Source: Puniceicoccales bacterium
Lineage (GTDB): Bacteria; Verrucomicrobiota; Verrucomicrobiia; Opitutales; UBA953
Direction: 5' to 3'
DNA length: 14,086 nt
Assembly (NCBI GenBank): GCA_031279675.1
Contig: JAITIB010000103.1
Coordinates: forward strand, 1-14,086
A model generated the notes under the pieces. The model saw nothing but the letters and a program-made list of their open reading frames with translations, ran no database searches and was not told the DNA's origin. The position numbers were made by a program, and so were the translations under genes. Of the stretch, positions 1 through 6,886 are shown in pieces. How positions within the stretch are numbered: the stretch's first letter is position 1; each line of letters opens with the position of its first letter.

Positions 1-42
1 GGCGAAACAAACAACAAAATAACAAACAAAAAGAGAAAAAGC

Positions 43-1065
43 ATGAAAACAAGTAATAGAATAACGAAGAGCGTCCTTGTTGGAGCGGCGACACTGGCAG
101 CGGTGGCGTTGGTGCCAGCGTTGGAAGGCGCCGTGCCGACGATGAATATCGAGACGGTGGCAATCAGCGGAGCCAATGTCAACGACACGACAGGCTACGG
201 TGAAGTTACTTACGATTACCACATTGGCAAGTATGAGGTGACGCAGGAGCAGTGGAAGGACTTCCTGAACGAGGTGGCGAAGACCGATAGTCACGGACTG
301 TATAACACTAGCATGACCAACACTGATTATAGTGGGATAACACGCACAGGGAGTTCGGGAAGCTACAGCTACCACGTGGATTCTAACTACGCGAAACGTC
401 CAGTGGTGTGTGTGAGTTTGCTGTCCGCGAAGCGGTTTTGCAACTGGCTGACGACGGGCGACACGGAGCTCGGACTCTATGACATGGGGGTTGTGCATGA
501 TAACGATGAACGTGATACCGCAACATGGTTGGCAAACGGCGGGGTGGTGTTGCCTGATGAGAATGAGTGGTATAAGGCAGCGTATTACGATCCCAACAAA
601 AATGGGGCTGGAGTTGGCGGATACCACACGTATTCGACGACCGGGTCCGTCCTGACCAACGGCGGTAGAAGTGACACGATGGACGGCACTCGTGCGAACT
701 ACGATATTTCGTATCAAATTAATGTCGGGGGTACGTGTCTATTGAATCCTGTGGATTTCTATGAGACCTACGCGAGTGCATATGGGGCGGTGGACATGAC
801 CGGGAATGTGTTTGAGTGGACGGACAGTCCTTATAACACAACCAACCGCGTTGTTCGCGGGGCCTCGTGCAGCGACTATGCTACGCTCCTCGCCGCTGAC
901 TCGTCGCGGGCGGGCTACTCGCCCGGCTATGAGTACGACTTCATCGGGTTTCGCGTCGCCAGCCTTGCGCCGATTCCTGAACCCGCCGAAATCGGAGTGA
1001 TAGGAGGGGCGTTGGTAGGACTGCTCTGCATAGTGAGGAGGAAAAGGCGCGCAGTCGCACCTTGA
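43..1065 (+). CDS. Exported SUMF1/FGE-sulfatase-domain protein with PEP-CTERM anchor
   Basis: A 340-residue secreted protein of the SUMF1/EgtB/PvdO-type fold. Residues about 1-30 form a signal peptide (basic start, then an Ala/Val/Leu-rich core). The SUMF1 fold shows in YEVTQEQW, RPVVCVSLLSAKRFCNWL, LPDENEWYKAAYYDP, AVDMTGNVFEWTDS, RVVRGAS (269-275) and IGFRVA. The C-terminus is a PEP-CTERM signal: IPEPAE, a hydrophobic stretch and a final RRKRR cluster. In the family, true formylglycine-generating enzymes carry two cysteines spaced after the RGGS motif. Here RGAS is followed directly by Cys276 and the second cysteine is missing, so sulfatase-maturation activity is unlikely; a structural or binding role outside the cell is my inference. 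The ATG at 43 follows an A-rich leader with a weak purine stretch. GC content is lower than in the genes from 2.2 kb onward. The gene converges on a second PEP-CTERM gene; no exosortase gene is in the window. Confidence 0.85.
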   Translation: MKTSNRITKSVLVGAATLAAVALVPALEGAVPTMNIETVAISGANVNDTTGYGEVTYDYHIGKYEVTQEQWKDFLNEVAKTDSHGLYNTSMTNTDYSGITRTGSSGSYSYHVDSNYAKRPVVCVSLLSAKRFCNWLTTGDTELGLYDMGVVHDNDERDTATWLANGGVVLPDENEWYKAAYYDPNKNGAGVGGYHTYSTTGSVLTNGGRSDTMDGTRANYDISYQINVGGTCLLNPVDFYETYASAYGAVDMTGNVFEWTDSPYNTTNRVVRGASCSDYATLLAADSSRAGYSPGYEYDFIGFRVASLAPIPEPAEIGVIGGALVGLLCIVRRKRRAVAP

Positions 1066-1106
1066 GGCATCGGGAACGCCGACAAGCCGTTTCCCAAGAC
1101 CTACCC

Positions 1107-1148
1107 CAACGGGGCGCCATTGTGGAAAATCCCAATGGCGCCTTGTTG
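1107..1148. terminator. Long bulged hairpin between convergent genes, probable bidirectional terminator
   Basis: The arms GGCGCCATTG (1113-1122) and CAATGGCGCC (1133-1142) are a perfect 10-bp inverted repeat. GGA (1124-1126) and TCC (1130-1132) extend it inward, with T1123 bulged and an AAA loop. Bases 1107-1112 pair with 1143-1148 through two G-U pairs. It lies in the 128 bases between two converging stop codons, where a two-way terminator is expected. No long T-run follows on either strand, so it is not a textbook intrinsic terminator. Confidence 0.55.
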
Positions 1149-1159
1149 ACGGCGGGTTC

Positions 1160-1198
1160 GGTGACGCCCTTTCGGGGCAAAAATTCCCGAAGGTCACC
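1160..1198. terminator. Second imperfect hairpin, overlapping the protease stop codon
   Basis: GGTGAC (1160-1165) pairs with GTCACC (1193-1198), and TTCGGG (1171-1176) with CCCGAA (1186-1191). Bases 1166-1169 bulge out and the loop is GCAAAAATT. The right arm contains the stop codon of the minus-strand protease gene (1194-1196). It could help end + transcription from the SUMF1 gene or protect the mRNA 3' ends. No T-run follows. Confidence 0.4.
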
Positions 1199-2201
1199 CT
1201 TCTCGCTGTTGCATAGGACGGGTTTGTTTTCTGCGGTGGCGTCGCAACGCCACCGCGCATGCCCCGGCAATAACCAACGGAATTAACGTCCCCGCCTCGG
1301 GGATCGCCGTCATGATCTGCTCGCGATAAATGGAGAGATCGGCGGAAGCGGTGATTTCTCCCATGAACACCCTGTCCATTGGGGTGCCTGGGGAACTTGT
1401 TAAGATACTGCCAACTGCCTCAAGAATTCCCGCCAATACCCATTCGTTGTTCACGTAAGCAAAGGTGGCACCACCAGAATCGCCCGACGTTGCCTGCCCC
1501 TGTCCGAGGCCAAGGGAGATTGAGCCTTGATTGATTTCACCGAATAAAGTCCAAAACGTGACCGTGCCATCGTCCAATGAGATATTTGTGGAAGCAACTG
1601 AATTGTCCGCCCAACGGACCTTACGTCCCGAGGTGAGATTGAATCCGAGTGTGACTGCGGACGCTTGGGTGGTTTCTGCCCATGTAGCATCCCAATAGCG
1701 AAGTGTGCCATCACGTCCGTCGCCATTGCCGATCATGCGGACGTAAGTGCCCACAGGGGGCGTGTTTTCGATGATGGACAGGTTGTGCAGAGCCACATTA
1801 CTGGCGATGCTGCCATCCACACGGAAGATGCACAGATCGGAGATGTTTTGGTTGGGATTGGCCAGAACGGTGCATGAGTCTGGGGCTATGCCATAAGTTG
1901 TGCCGCCGAATACGACGGTCGAGACGGAGCTGTTTTCTTCCCACACGTGGCGAGCGGAGATGACCCAGCTTCCGGTGGCGTAGGTGCCCAGATAGACGCA
2001 CGACGCGCTGTTGAGCAGGCCCACGTTGTTAAATCCCGGGTCGCCATATGGGGCCGCTGCCGACGAGGCGGCGGTGGACTGCTCCTCGCCGTTGTCCAGA
2101 GCAGCATAGATGGTTGCGTTGGCGAGCTTGGGCAGGGCGAGGAGGATTCCCGCGGGGAGGAGAATTTTGAGAATGTGCACGGCGGGCAGGGTGTTTTGCA
2201 T
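1194..2201 (-). CDS. Exported trypsin-like serine protease with PEP-CTERM anchor
   Basis: A 335-residue chymotrypsin-fold (S1-like) protease. Counting from the ATG at 2201, the catalytic triad is visible as ISARHV (His85), SDLCIFR (Asp122) and TSGDSGG (Ser242). A signal peptide spans about residues 1-29 (hydrophobic core, probable cleavage after ANA). The C-terminus is AIPEAG, then a hydrophobic segment and RRHRRK: a PEP-CTERM sorting signal with PEA in place of PEP. The frame stays open upstream to a TTG at 2228, but the ATG at 2201 puts the signal peptide at the very N-terminus and leaves 71 bases to the divergent glgB start, so I prefer it. No clear ribosome-binding site is seen. Substrate unknown. 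Its convergent neighbour is also a PEP-CTERM protein, so both probably reach the cell surface by the same route. Confidence 0.85.
   Translation of the reverse strand: MQNTLPAVHILKILLPAGILLALPKLANATIYAALDNGEEQSTAASSAAAPYGDPGFNNVGLLNSASCVYLGTYATGSWVISARHVWEENSSVSTVVFGGTTYGIAPDSCTVLANPNQNISDLCIFRVDGSIASNVALHNLSIIENTPPVGTYVRMIGNGDGRDGTLRYWDATWAETTQASAVTLGFNLTSGRKVRWADNSVASTNISLDDGTVTFWTLFGEINQGSISLGLGQGQATSGDSGGATFAYVNNEWVLAGILEAVGSILTSSPGTPMDRVFMGEITASADLSIYREQIMTAIPEAGTLIPLVIAGACAVALRRHRRKQTRPMQQREG
1233..1256. repeat. Perfect 10-bp inverted repeat inside the 3' end of the protease gene
   Basis: GCGGTGGCGT (1233-1242) and ACGCCACCGC (1247-1256) flank a CGCA loop. It lies within codons for the basic tail of the PEP-CTERM signal (reading V-A-L-R-R-H-R-R). 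With the two hairpins at 1107-1198 it makes three strong hairpins in 150 bases at the convergent junction. It may add to termination of the + transcript, or be a by-product of GC-rich Arg/His codons. Confidence 0.45.
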
Positions 2202-2272
2202 TGGGTTGTGTGCAAGGTGAATGTGCAAAAAGTGTTCGCCGGGTGTGTTGGGGATGTGTTTGTGTGGGTTCC

Positions 2273-4513
2273 GTGATACTTACCCAGCCAGAACTTGATT
2301 CATTTGTCCAGGCAGTCCAGTCCCAGCCGCACCGTTTTCTTGGGATGCATCCCGCCGTTGTGAAGGGCGTGCGCGGCGTGGTTGTCCGGGCGTTTCTTGA
2401 TGATGCGGCGAAGTGCGAGCTCGTTTCCGTGGATGCCGCCCGCGGTGGCGTCGCGCCGCGCGTGTTGGAGAAAATCCATCCCAGTGGTTTTTTTGAGGGT
2501 TTTCTGGGTGGCGTCGCGGAGGTTTTCCCGCACCGGTTCCGGGTCACGCGCCATGGTGGCGAGGTGTGCACGGTGGAGGATCCCTATGCGTTTTTGCCGA
2601 CCTTGGGGGAGCTTGACTTGCACCTTTTCAACGAGGGGAACGACCATCGTGTTTATGAAAAACTCGGGGCGCATTTGCGCCGGCACAACGGGGTGGGCGG
2701 GGTGTCGTTTGCCGTCTGGGCGCCGGGCGCGCGGCGCGTTTCCGTGGTCGGGGATTTTAACCGTTGGGATGGGCGCTACCACATGATGCGCGCGCTGGGG
2801 GCGTCGGGGGTCTGGGAGCTTTTCATCCCGGGTGTCGAGGCGGGGGCGCGCTACAAATACGAGATTCTCGGGCCGAACGAGCCCGCGCCTTTTCTCAAGA
2901 GCGATCCTTATGCCCATTATTTTGAGCCGCCGCCGAACAATGCCAGCGTTGTGTATCCGCTCCCGGGATACGAGTGGGGGGACGCGGAGTGGCTGCGCCG
3001 GCGTGCCGCCACCGATTGGCAGCGCCGTCCGGTCTCCATTTACGAGCTGCATTTGGGATCGTGGAAACGTGTGCCGGAGGAGGGGGCGCGTGTGCTTTCC
3101 TACCGGGAACTTGCGGTGGCGCTCCCGCCGTATTTGCGCGAGATGGGTTTTACGCATGTTGAGTTGATGCCGCCCGCGGAGCATCCGTTCGACGGTTCGT
3201 GGGGTTATCAGGTGACGGGTTTTTACGCGCCGACGCAGCGTTTTGGGACGCCGCACGATTTCATGTTCTTTGTGGACGCGATGCACGCCGCCGGCATTGG
3301 CGTCATTGTGGACTGGGTGCCGGCGCATTTCCCGCGCGACACGTTTGCGCTGGAGGCGTTTGACGGGACGCATCTCTACGAGCACGCCGACCCGCGCCAG
3401 GGGGCGCATCATGACTGGGGGACCTTGATTTTTAACTTTGGGCGGCACGAGGTGCGCGCGTTCCTTGCGGGGAGCGCCCTGGCGTGGCTGGGGCGTTACC
3501 ACGTTGACGGGCTGCGCGTGGACGCGGTGGCGTCCATGCTTTACCTTGATTACTCGCGCAAGGACGGGGAGTGGATCCCGAACCGGGACGGGGGGCGCGA
3601 AAATCTGGATGCGATCGAGTTTTTGCGCCACACGAACGCGCTCGTCCACCACTACCATCCCGGGGTGTTGATGATTGCGGAGGAGTCCACGTCGTTCCCC
3701 GGGGTGACGCGCCCTGTTTGCGAGGGCGGCCTTGGTTTTGACTTGAAGTGGAACATGGGCTGGATGCACGACACGCTGGCGTATTTCCGCAGCGACCCGT
3801 TGTTCCGCAAGTGGCGGCACAACCAGCTCACGTTCGGGATGCTTTACCAGTATTCGGAAAAGTTCACCCAGGTTTTTTCTCACGACGAGGTTGTCCATGG
3901 CAAAGGCTCGATGCTCAACAAGATGCCCCAGCCCGATGTCGCCGGGCGTGCGCGCAACCTGCGCGCGCTTTACGCGTTCATGTGGGCGTGGCCGGGGAAA
4001 AAGACGCTCTTCATGGGCTGCGAGTTCGGGCAGTCCGCCGAGTGGCGCTACGACCGGAGCCTTGACTGGCATCTCTTGCAATACATGGACCATGAGGGCG
4101 TGCGGCGCACGGTGCGCGACTTGAACCGGCTCTACCTTGCGGATGCCGCGCTTGCCGCCAATGAGCAGGATCCGGGGGGCTTTGCGTGGTTGAATGCCGA
4201 TGCGGCGGACTTGAGCGTGCTGACTTTTCTCCGTCGTGCCGCGGACGATGGCGTTGTGTGGCTCGTCGCGTGCAATTTCACTCCCGTGCAACGCGACTGC
4301 CGCATCGGCGCGCCCCGCGATGGATTTTGGGAGGAAGTTCTCAACACCGACGCCACCGAATACGGCGGCGGTGGCGCGGGCAACCTCGGTGGCGTCCGCG
4401 CCGGGCACATCGCATGGGACGGGCAGCCGTGCTCGCTCGACATCTGCCTGCCGCCAATGGCGACCGTGATTTTTCGTCAGGAAAAACCCTCCGTGAAGCC
4501 CGTCGTGCAATGA
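2273..4513 (+). CDS. glgB: 1,4-alpha-glucan (glycogen) branching enzyme
   Basis: Makes alpha-1,6 branches in glycogen by cutting and transferring alpha-1,4 chains; cytosolic. With the GTG start at 2273 it has 746 residues, close to the E. coli enzyme (728). An N-terminal domain begins near LDSFVQAVQ...RFLGMHP, a CBM48 domain follows (VSFAVWAPGARRVSVVGDFNRWD), then a GH13 barrel. Active-site motifs are DWVPAHFP, DGLRVDAV (nucleophile Asp417), IAEEST (acid/base Glu470) and FSHDEVVHGK (Asp538). All three residues sit 12 positions after their E. coli counterparts. A C-terminal beta domain ends the protein. The frame is open back to an ATG at 2201, but that would add a Cys/Val-rich stretch unlike GlgB and run up to the divergent protease start. 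A GTG at 2264, with GGGG about 10 bases before it, is another possibility. The stop overlaps the hflX start. Third codon positions shift from G-rich to C-rich in the last 250 bases or so. Confidence 0.96.
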   Translation: MILTQPELDSFVQAVQSQPHRFLGMHPAVVKGVRGVVVRAFLDDAAKCELVSVDAARGGVAPRVLEKIHPSGFFEGFLGGVAEVFPHRFRVTRHGGEVCTVEDPYAFLPTLGELDLHLFNEGNDHRVYEKLGAHLRRHNGVGGVSFAVWAPGARRVSVVGDFNRWDGRYHMMRALGASGVWELFIPGVEAGARYKYEILGPNEPAPFLKSDPYAHYFEPPPNNASVVYPLPGYEWGDAEWLRRRAATDWQRRPVSIYELHLGSWKRVPEEGARVLSYRELAVALPPYLREMGFTHVELMPPAEHPFDGSWGYQVTGFYAPTQRFGTPHDFMFFVDAMHAAGIGVIVDWVPAHFPRDTFALEAFDGTHLYEHADPRQGAHHDWGTLIFNFGRHEVRAFLAGSALAWLGRYHVDGLRVDAVASMLYLDYSRKDGEWIPNRDGGRENLDAIEFLRHTNALVHHYHPGVLMIAEESTSFPGVTRPVCEGGLGFDLKWNMGWMHDTLAYFRSDPLFRKWRHNQLTFGMLYQYSEKFTQVFSHDEVVHGKGSMLNKMPQPDVAGRARNLRALYAFMWAWPGKKTLFMGCEFGQSAEWRYDRSLDWHLLQYMDHEGVRRTVRDLNRLYLADAALAANEQDPGGFAWLNADAADLSVLTFLRRAADDGVVWLVACNFTPVQRDCRIGAPRDGFWEEVLNTDATEYGGGGAGNLGGVRAGHIAWDGQPCSLDICLPPMATVIFRQEKPSVKPVVQ

Positions 4514-5802
4514 CTCCGATAGATCACAATCCCGCACCCCCGTCCGCCTACCTTGTGGGGCTCGAACGCCCCGGGCAGGCCGAGGGCGAGGCCGTGGCGC
4601 TCCTCGCTGAGCTTGCCGAACTCGTGGCAAACCTCCACACGCCCGTTGGCGGGCAGATGCTGGTGCGGCTTCGCGAGGAAAATCCGCGCCACCTCGTCGG
4701 CTCGGGGAAAATGCGGGAAATAGCGGATGCGGCCCGCGCCGCCGGCTGCGGGCTTGTGATCTTTGACGACGAGCTTTCCGCGGCCCAGCAGCGCAATTGG
4801 GAGCGCGACGCGGGCTTGCGTGTCATCGACCGCCAGGAGGTGATCCTCGACATTTTCGCCTCGCGCGCCTCCACGCGCGAAGCCGTCTTGCAAGTCCGTC
4901 TTGCGCAACTCGAATACCAGCTCCCCCGCCTCAAGCGCCTCTGGTCCCACCTCGACCGGCAGCGAGGCGGAGGCGCCATGCAGCGCGACGCGGGCGAGAA
5001 ACAAATCGAAATGGACCAGCGGCTCATCCGTGAGCGCATCGCAAAGGTGCGCGCGGAGCTCTCGGAAGTCATCCGCCGGCGTGCGACGCAACGCAAGCAA
5101 CGCCACCGCATCCCTCTTCCCACGGCGGCCATCGTCGGCTACACCAATGCCGGCAAGTCCTCGCTGCTCAACAAACTCACGGGCGCGGATGTTTACGCCG
5201 CCGACAAGCTTTTCGCGACGCTTGACCCCACCACGCGCCGTCTTGCGCTGCCCAGCGGGCGGGCACTGTTGCTCACGGACACCGTGGGCTTTGTGCGGCG
5301 TCTCCCGCACCGGCTTGTCGAGGCGTTCAAGGCGACGCTTGAGGAGGCCGTCCGCGTGGATTTTTTGATCCACGTGGTGGATCTTTCCTCACCCGAGCAC
5401 GAGGCGCACTGGAGGACGACGCACGAGGTTTTGACGGAGATTGGCGCCGCCGAAAAACCCATTCTCACCGTATTCAACAAGACCGACGCCTGTGCGGACG
5501 CAGTGCCCAGATTTGCGGCACGCGCACGGCATCCCGACGCCCGGTTCATCAGCATCCACACGGGCGAAGGTTTGGACGCGCTGCTGGCGGAGCTTGATGC
5601 GCGGACGGCGGCCAAGCACCCGGTGGCCAGGCTGTTGATACCGCATGACCGGCATGATTTTCTTGGCGAACTCCACGCTGCCGGCGCCGTGGTAACTGAA
5701 AAGCACGAAGCGGAGGGCGTGATTGTGGAAGCGCAAATCCCCCCGCGCTTGCAGACCGCTGTCGCAACTTTCCTGATTAAGCCGTCACCGATGGCAAGAT
5801 AG
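4510..5802 (+). CDS. hflX: GTPase HflX, ribosome-splitting factor
   Basis: A 430-residue TRAFAC GTPase (E. coli HflX: 426) known to bind the 50S subunit and split or rescue stalled ribosomes under stress; cytosolic. The N-terminal HflX domain includes LVGSGKMREI, the conserved FDDELSAAQQRNWE, a coiled-coil linker and the glycine-rich RGGGAMQRDAGEKQIE. The G domain carries G1 GYTNAGKS (210-217), the downstream ATLDPTTR, G3 DTVGF (Asp257) and G4 NKTD (323-326), followed by a short C-terminal domain. The ATG at 4510 overlaps the glgB stop (ATGA), which suggests translational coupling. The frame is open further upstream inside glgB, but family length and alignment place the start here. The pairing with glgB has no obvious functional logic; HflX is often found beside hfq or miaA in proteobacteria. 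Confidence 0.96.
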   Translation: MTPIDHNPAPPSAYLVGLERPGQAEGEAVALLAELAELVANLHTPVGGQMLVRLREENPRHLVGSGKMREIADAARAAGCGLVIFDDELSAAQQRNWERDAGLRVIDRQEVILDIFASRASTREAVLQVRLAQLEYQLPRLKRLWSHLDRQRGGGAMQRDAGEKQIEMDQRLIRERIAKVRAELSEVIRRRATQRKQRHRIPLPTAAIVGYTNAGKSSLLNKLTGADVYAADKLFATLDPTTRRLALPSGRALLLTDTVGFVRRLPHRLVEAFKATLEEAVRVDFLIHVVDLSSPEHEAHWRTTHEVLTEIGAAEKPILTVFNKTDACADAVPRFAARARHPDARFISIHTGEGLDALLAELDARTAAKHPVARLLIPHDRHDFLGELHAAGAVVTEKHEAEGVIVEAQIPPRLQTAVATFLIKPSPMAR

Positions 5803-5807
5803 TTTTT

Positions 5808-5833
5808 CTAATGTCCGCATTAGTGATTCTAAT
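5808..5833 (+). promoter_or_regulatory. Two mutually exclusive short hairpins after hflX
   Basis: CTAATG (5808-5813) and CATTAG (5818-5823) form a perfect 6-bp stem with a TCCG loop. ATTAG (5819-5823) could pair instead with CTAAT (5829-5833), which is followed by TTTT. The stems are AT-rich and weak. This may be a poor terminator for hflX or part of the FecR gene leader; chance is also possible. Confidence 0.25.
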
Positions 5834-5912
5834 TTTGTTCCCGGTGGCGAAAAAAGGAGTTTTCTTCTTCAACCGCATTCTTAGTCACTCCGTGAACAAT
5901 TCGTTTACAGCC

Positions 5913-6749
5913 ATGAAACTCCTCACGCCATCCACGTTTATAAAAAGCATTTGCGCCGCCCTGCTGGCCACTCTCATTGCGAGCGGTGCCACGCTCACCG
6001 CGGCAATGACTGCCGGAAAAATCGAGGTCGCCGAAATCAAAGGCGACGTCAAGATCGCCTACGGTGAGGGCGGCAAGGCCAGTCCGCTAAAGACTGGTGT
6101 TGTCATCGGCCCCGGCGCCACGGTCTTCACGGGAGTCGGCGGCGTTGCCAACCTCTGGTTTTCCAACGGCGCGCACGTCATCGTGCAGTCCAGCACCGAG
6201 CTGGCCATTAACAAATTCAGCATTGTCGAGAATGCCAATGTGCCGAAATCGGGATTCCATAAAATCTCCGCCGAGCCCAGCTATTCCCACACCCAGCTCA
6301 GTGTCCGGCAGGGGAAGATCCTCGTGGAAGTCTCGAAGCTGAAGGTGCCGCTTTCCGAGTTCAAGGTTCGCACCCCATTCTTCGTCTCGGAAGTCAAGGG
6401 CACTGTGTTTTTTGTCGAGCACGCCGAGAATTTTGGGCGCTTGGGTGTGATCCGGGGCGTTGTCAGTGTGACGCCTCTGCAGAACTTGGCTGTGCCAGTT
6501 GATGTGGTGGGTGACCGTGTGTCCGTTTACCGTCTGCGCGAAAACAAAGAGTTTGTGATGGAGGAAACCAAAGTCGATCCGCGTGAAGCTCGCCAAGTTC
6601 TCAATGACCTTACTGGTGGGAGCGCTCCGGTTTCCGACTCTGGCCGCGAACCCGGTGATATCGGTGAGGGCGGACTCCCGCTTCCTCCGGTATGGGATCC
6701 CATTGATAGCACGGTCGTGACCGATGTCAGCCCCTCTGCCGGTTCCTGA
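5913..6749 (+). CDS. Secreted FecR-domain protein
   Basis: A 278-residue exported protein. Residues 1-30 form a signal peptide (KLLTPS... then an Ala/Leu-rich core, SGATLTAA). A FecR domain covers roughly residues 35-190, with GDVKIAYGEG, GATVFTGVGGVANLWFSNG, VIVQSSTELAI, LSVRQGKILVEV, FKVRTPFFVSEVKGTVFFV and GVIRGVVSV. In FecR itself this domain passes a signal to an ECF sigma factor, but stand-alone secreted FecR proteins are common and mostly uncharacterised. There is no sigma factor or TonB receptor gene nearby, so a regulatory role is not supported here. The C-terminus is acidic and Pro/Gly/Ser-rich with no anchor. The frame extends upstream to an ATG at 5811, but the ATG at 5913 puts the signal peptide first. 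No clear ribosome-binding site. A strong terminator follows, so the gene is probably expressed on its own or with hflX. Confidence 0.8.
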   Translation: MKLLTPSTFIKSICAALLATLIASGATLTAAMTAGKIEVAEIKGDVKIAYGEGGKASPLKTGVVIGPGATVFTGVGGVANLWFSNGAHVIVQSSTELAINKFSIVENANVPKSGFHKISAEPSYSHTQLSVRQGKILVEVSKLKVPLSEFKVRTPFFVSEVKGTVFFVEHAENFGRLGVIRGVVSVTPLQNLAVPVDVVGDRVSVYRLRENKEFVMEETKVDPREARQVLNDLTGGSAPVSDSGREPGDIGEGGLPLPPVWDPIDSTVVTDVSPSAGS

Positions 6750-6775
6750 GAAAGGGGAAATATTTGAAGAGGAAA

Positions 6776-6804
6776 AACCTCCTGCGTTCGCGGGAGGTTT
6801 TTTG
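6776..6804 (+). terminator. Intrinsic terminator after the FecR gene
   Basis: AACCTCCTGC (6776-6785) pairs with GCGGGAGGTT (6790-6799) through one G-U pair, with a GTTC loop and an immediate run of six T (6798-6803). It starts 27 bases after the FecR stop codon. A longer version of the fucosidase frame (ATG at 6764) would run through this hairpin, which argues for the later start. Confidence 0.88.
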
Positions 6805-6886
6805 TTTCCGGACAAACCCTGCTTGGGAAGGGCATTCGGCGTTTGACAGGCTGCTTCTTTTGAGCACGGGTAACGGCGTGAAAACC

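Noticed and set aside
1233..2517. Shared 11-mer GGTGGCGTCGC at 1235, 2444 and 2507, possible dispersed motif
   Set aside because: Both glgB copies are in the same frame and simply encode Gly-Gly-Val-Ala; GC-rich coding bias explains it.
2300..4630. 776-codon open frame on the minus strand opposite glgB
   Set aside because: Its product is Arg/Pro/His-rich with no family features, and it mirrors a certain glgB; it follows from GC-rich codon use.
6843..6848. Perfect TTGACA -35 box before the fucosidase gene
   Set aside because: No acceptable -10 hexamer lies 16-18 bases downstream (ACGGGT at 17), so I do not call a promoter.
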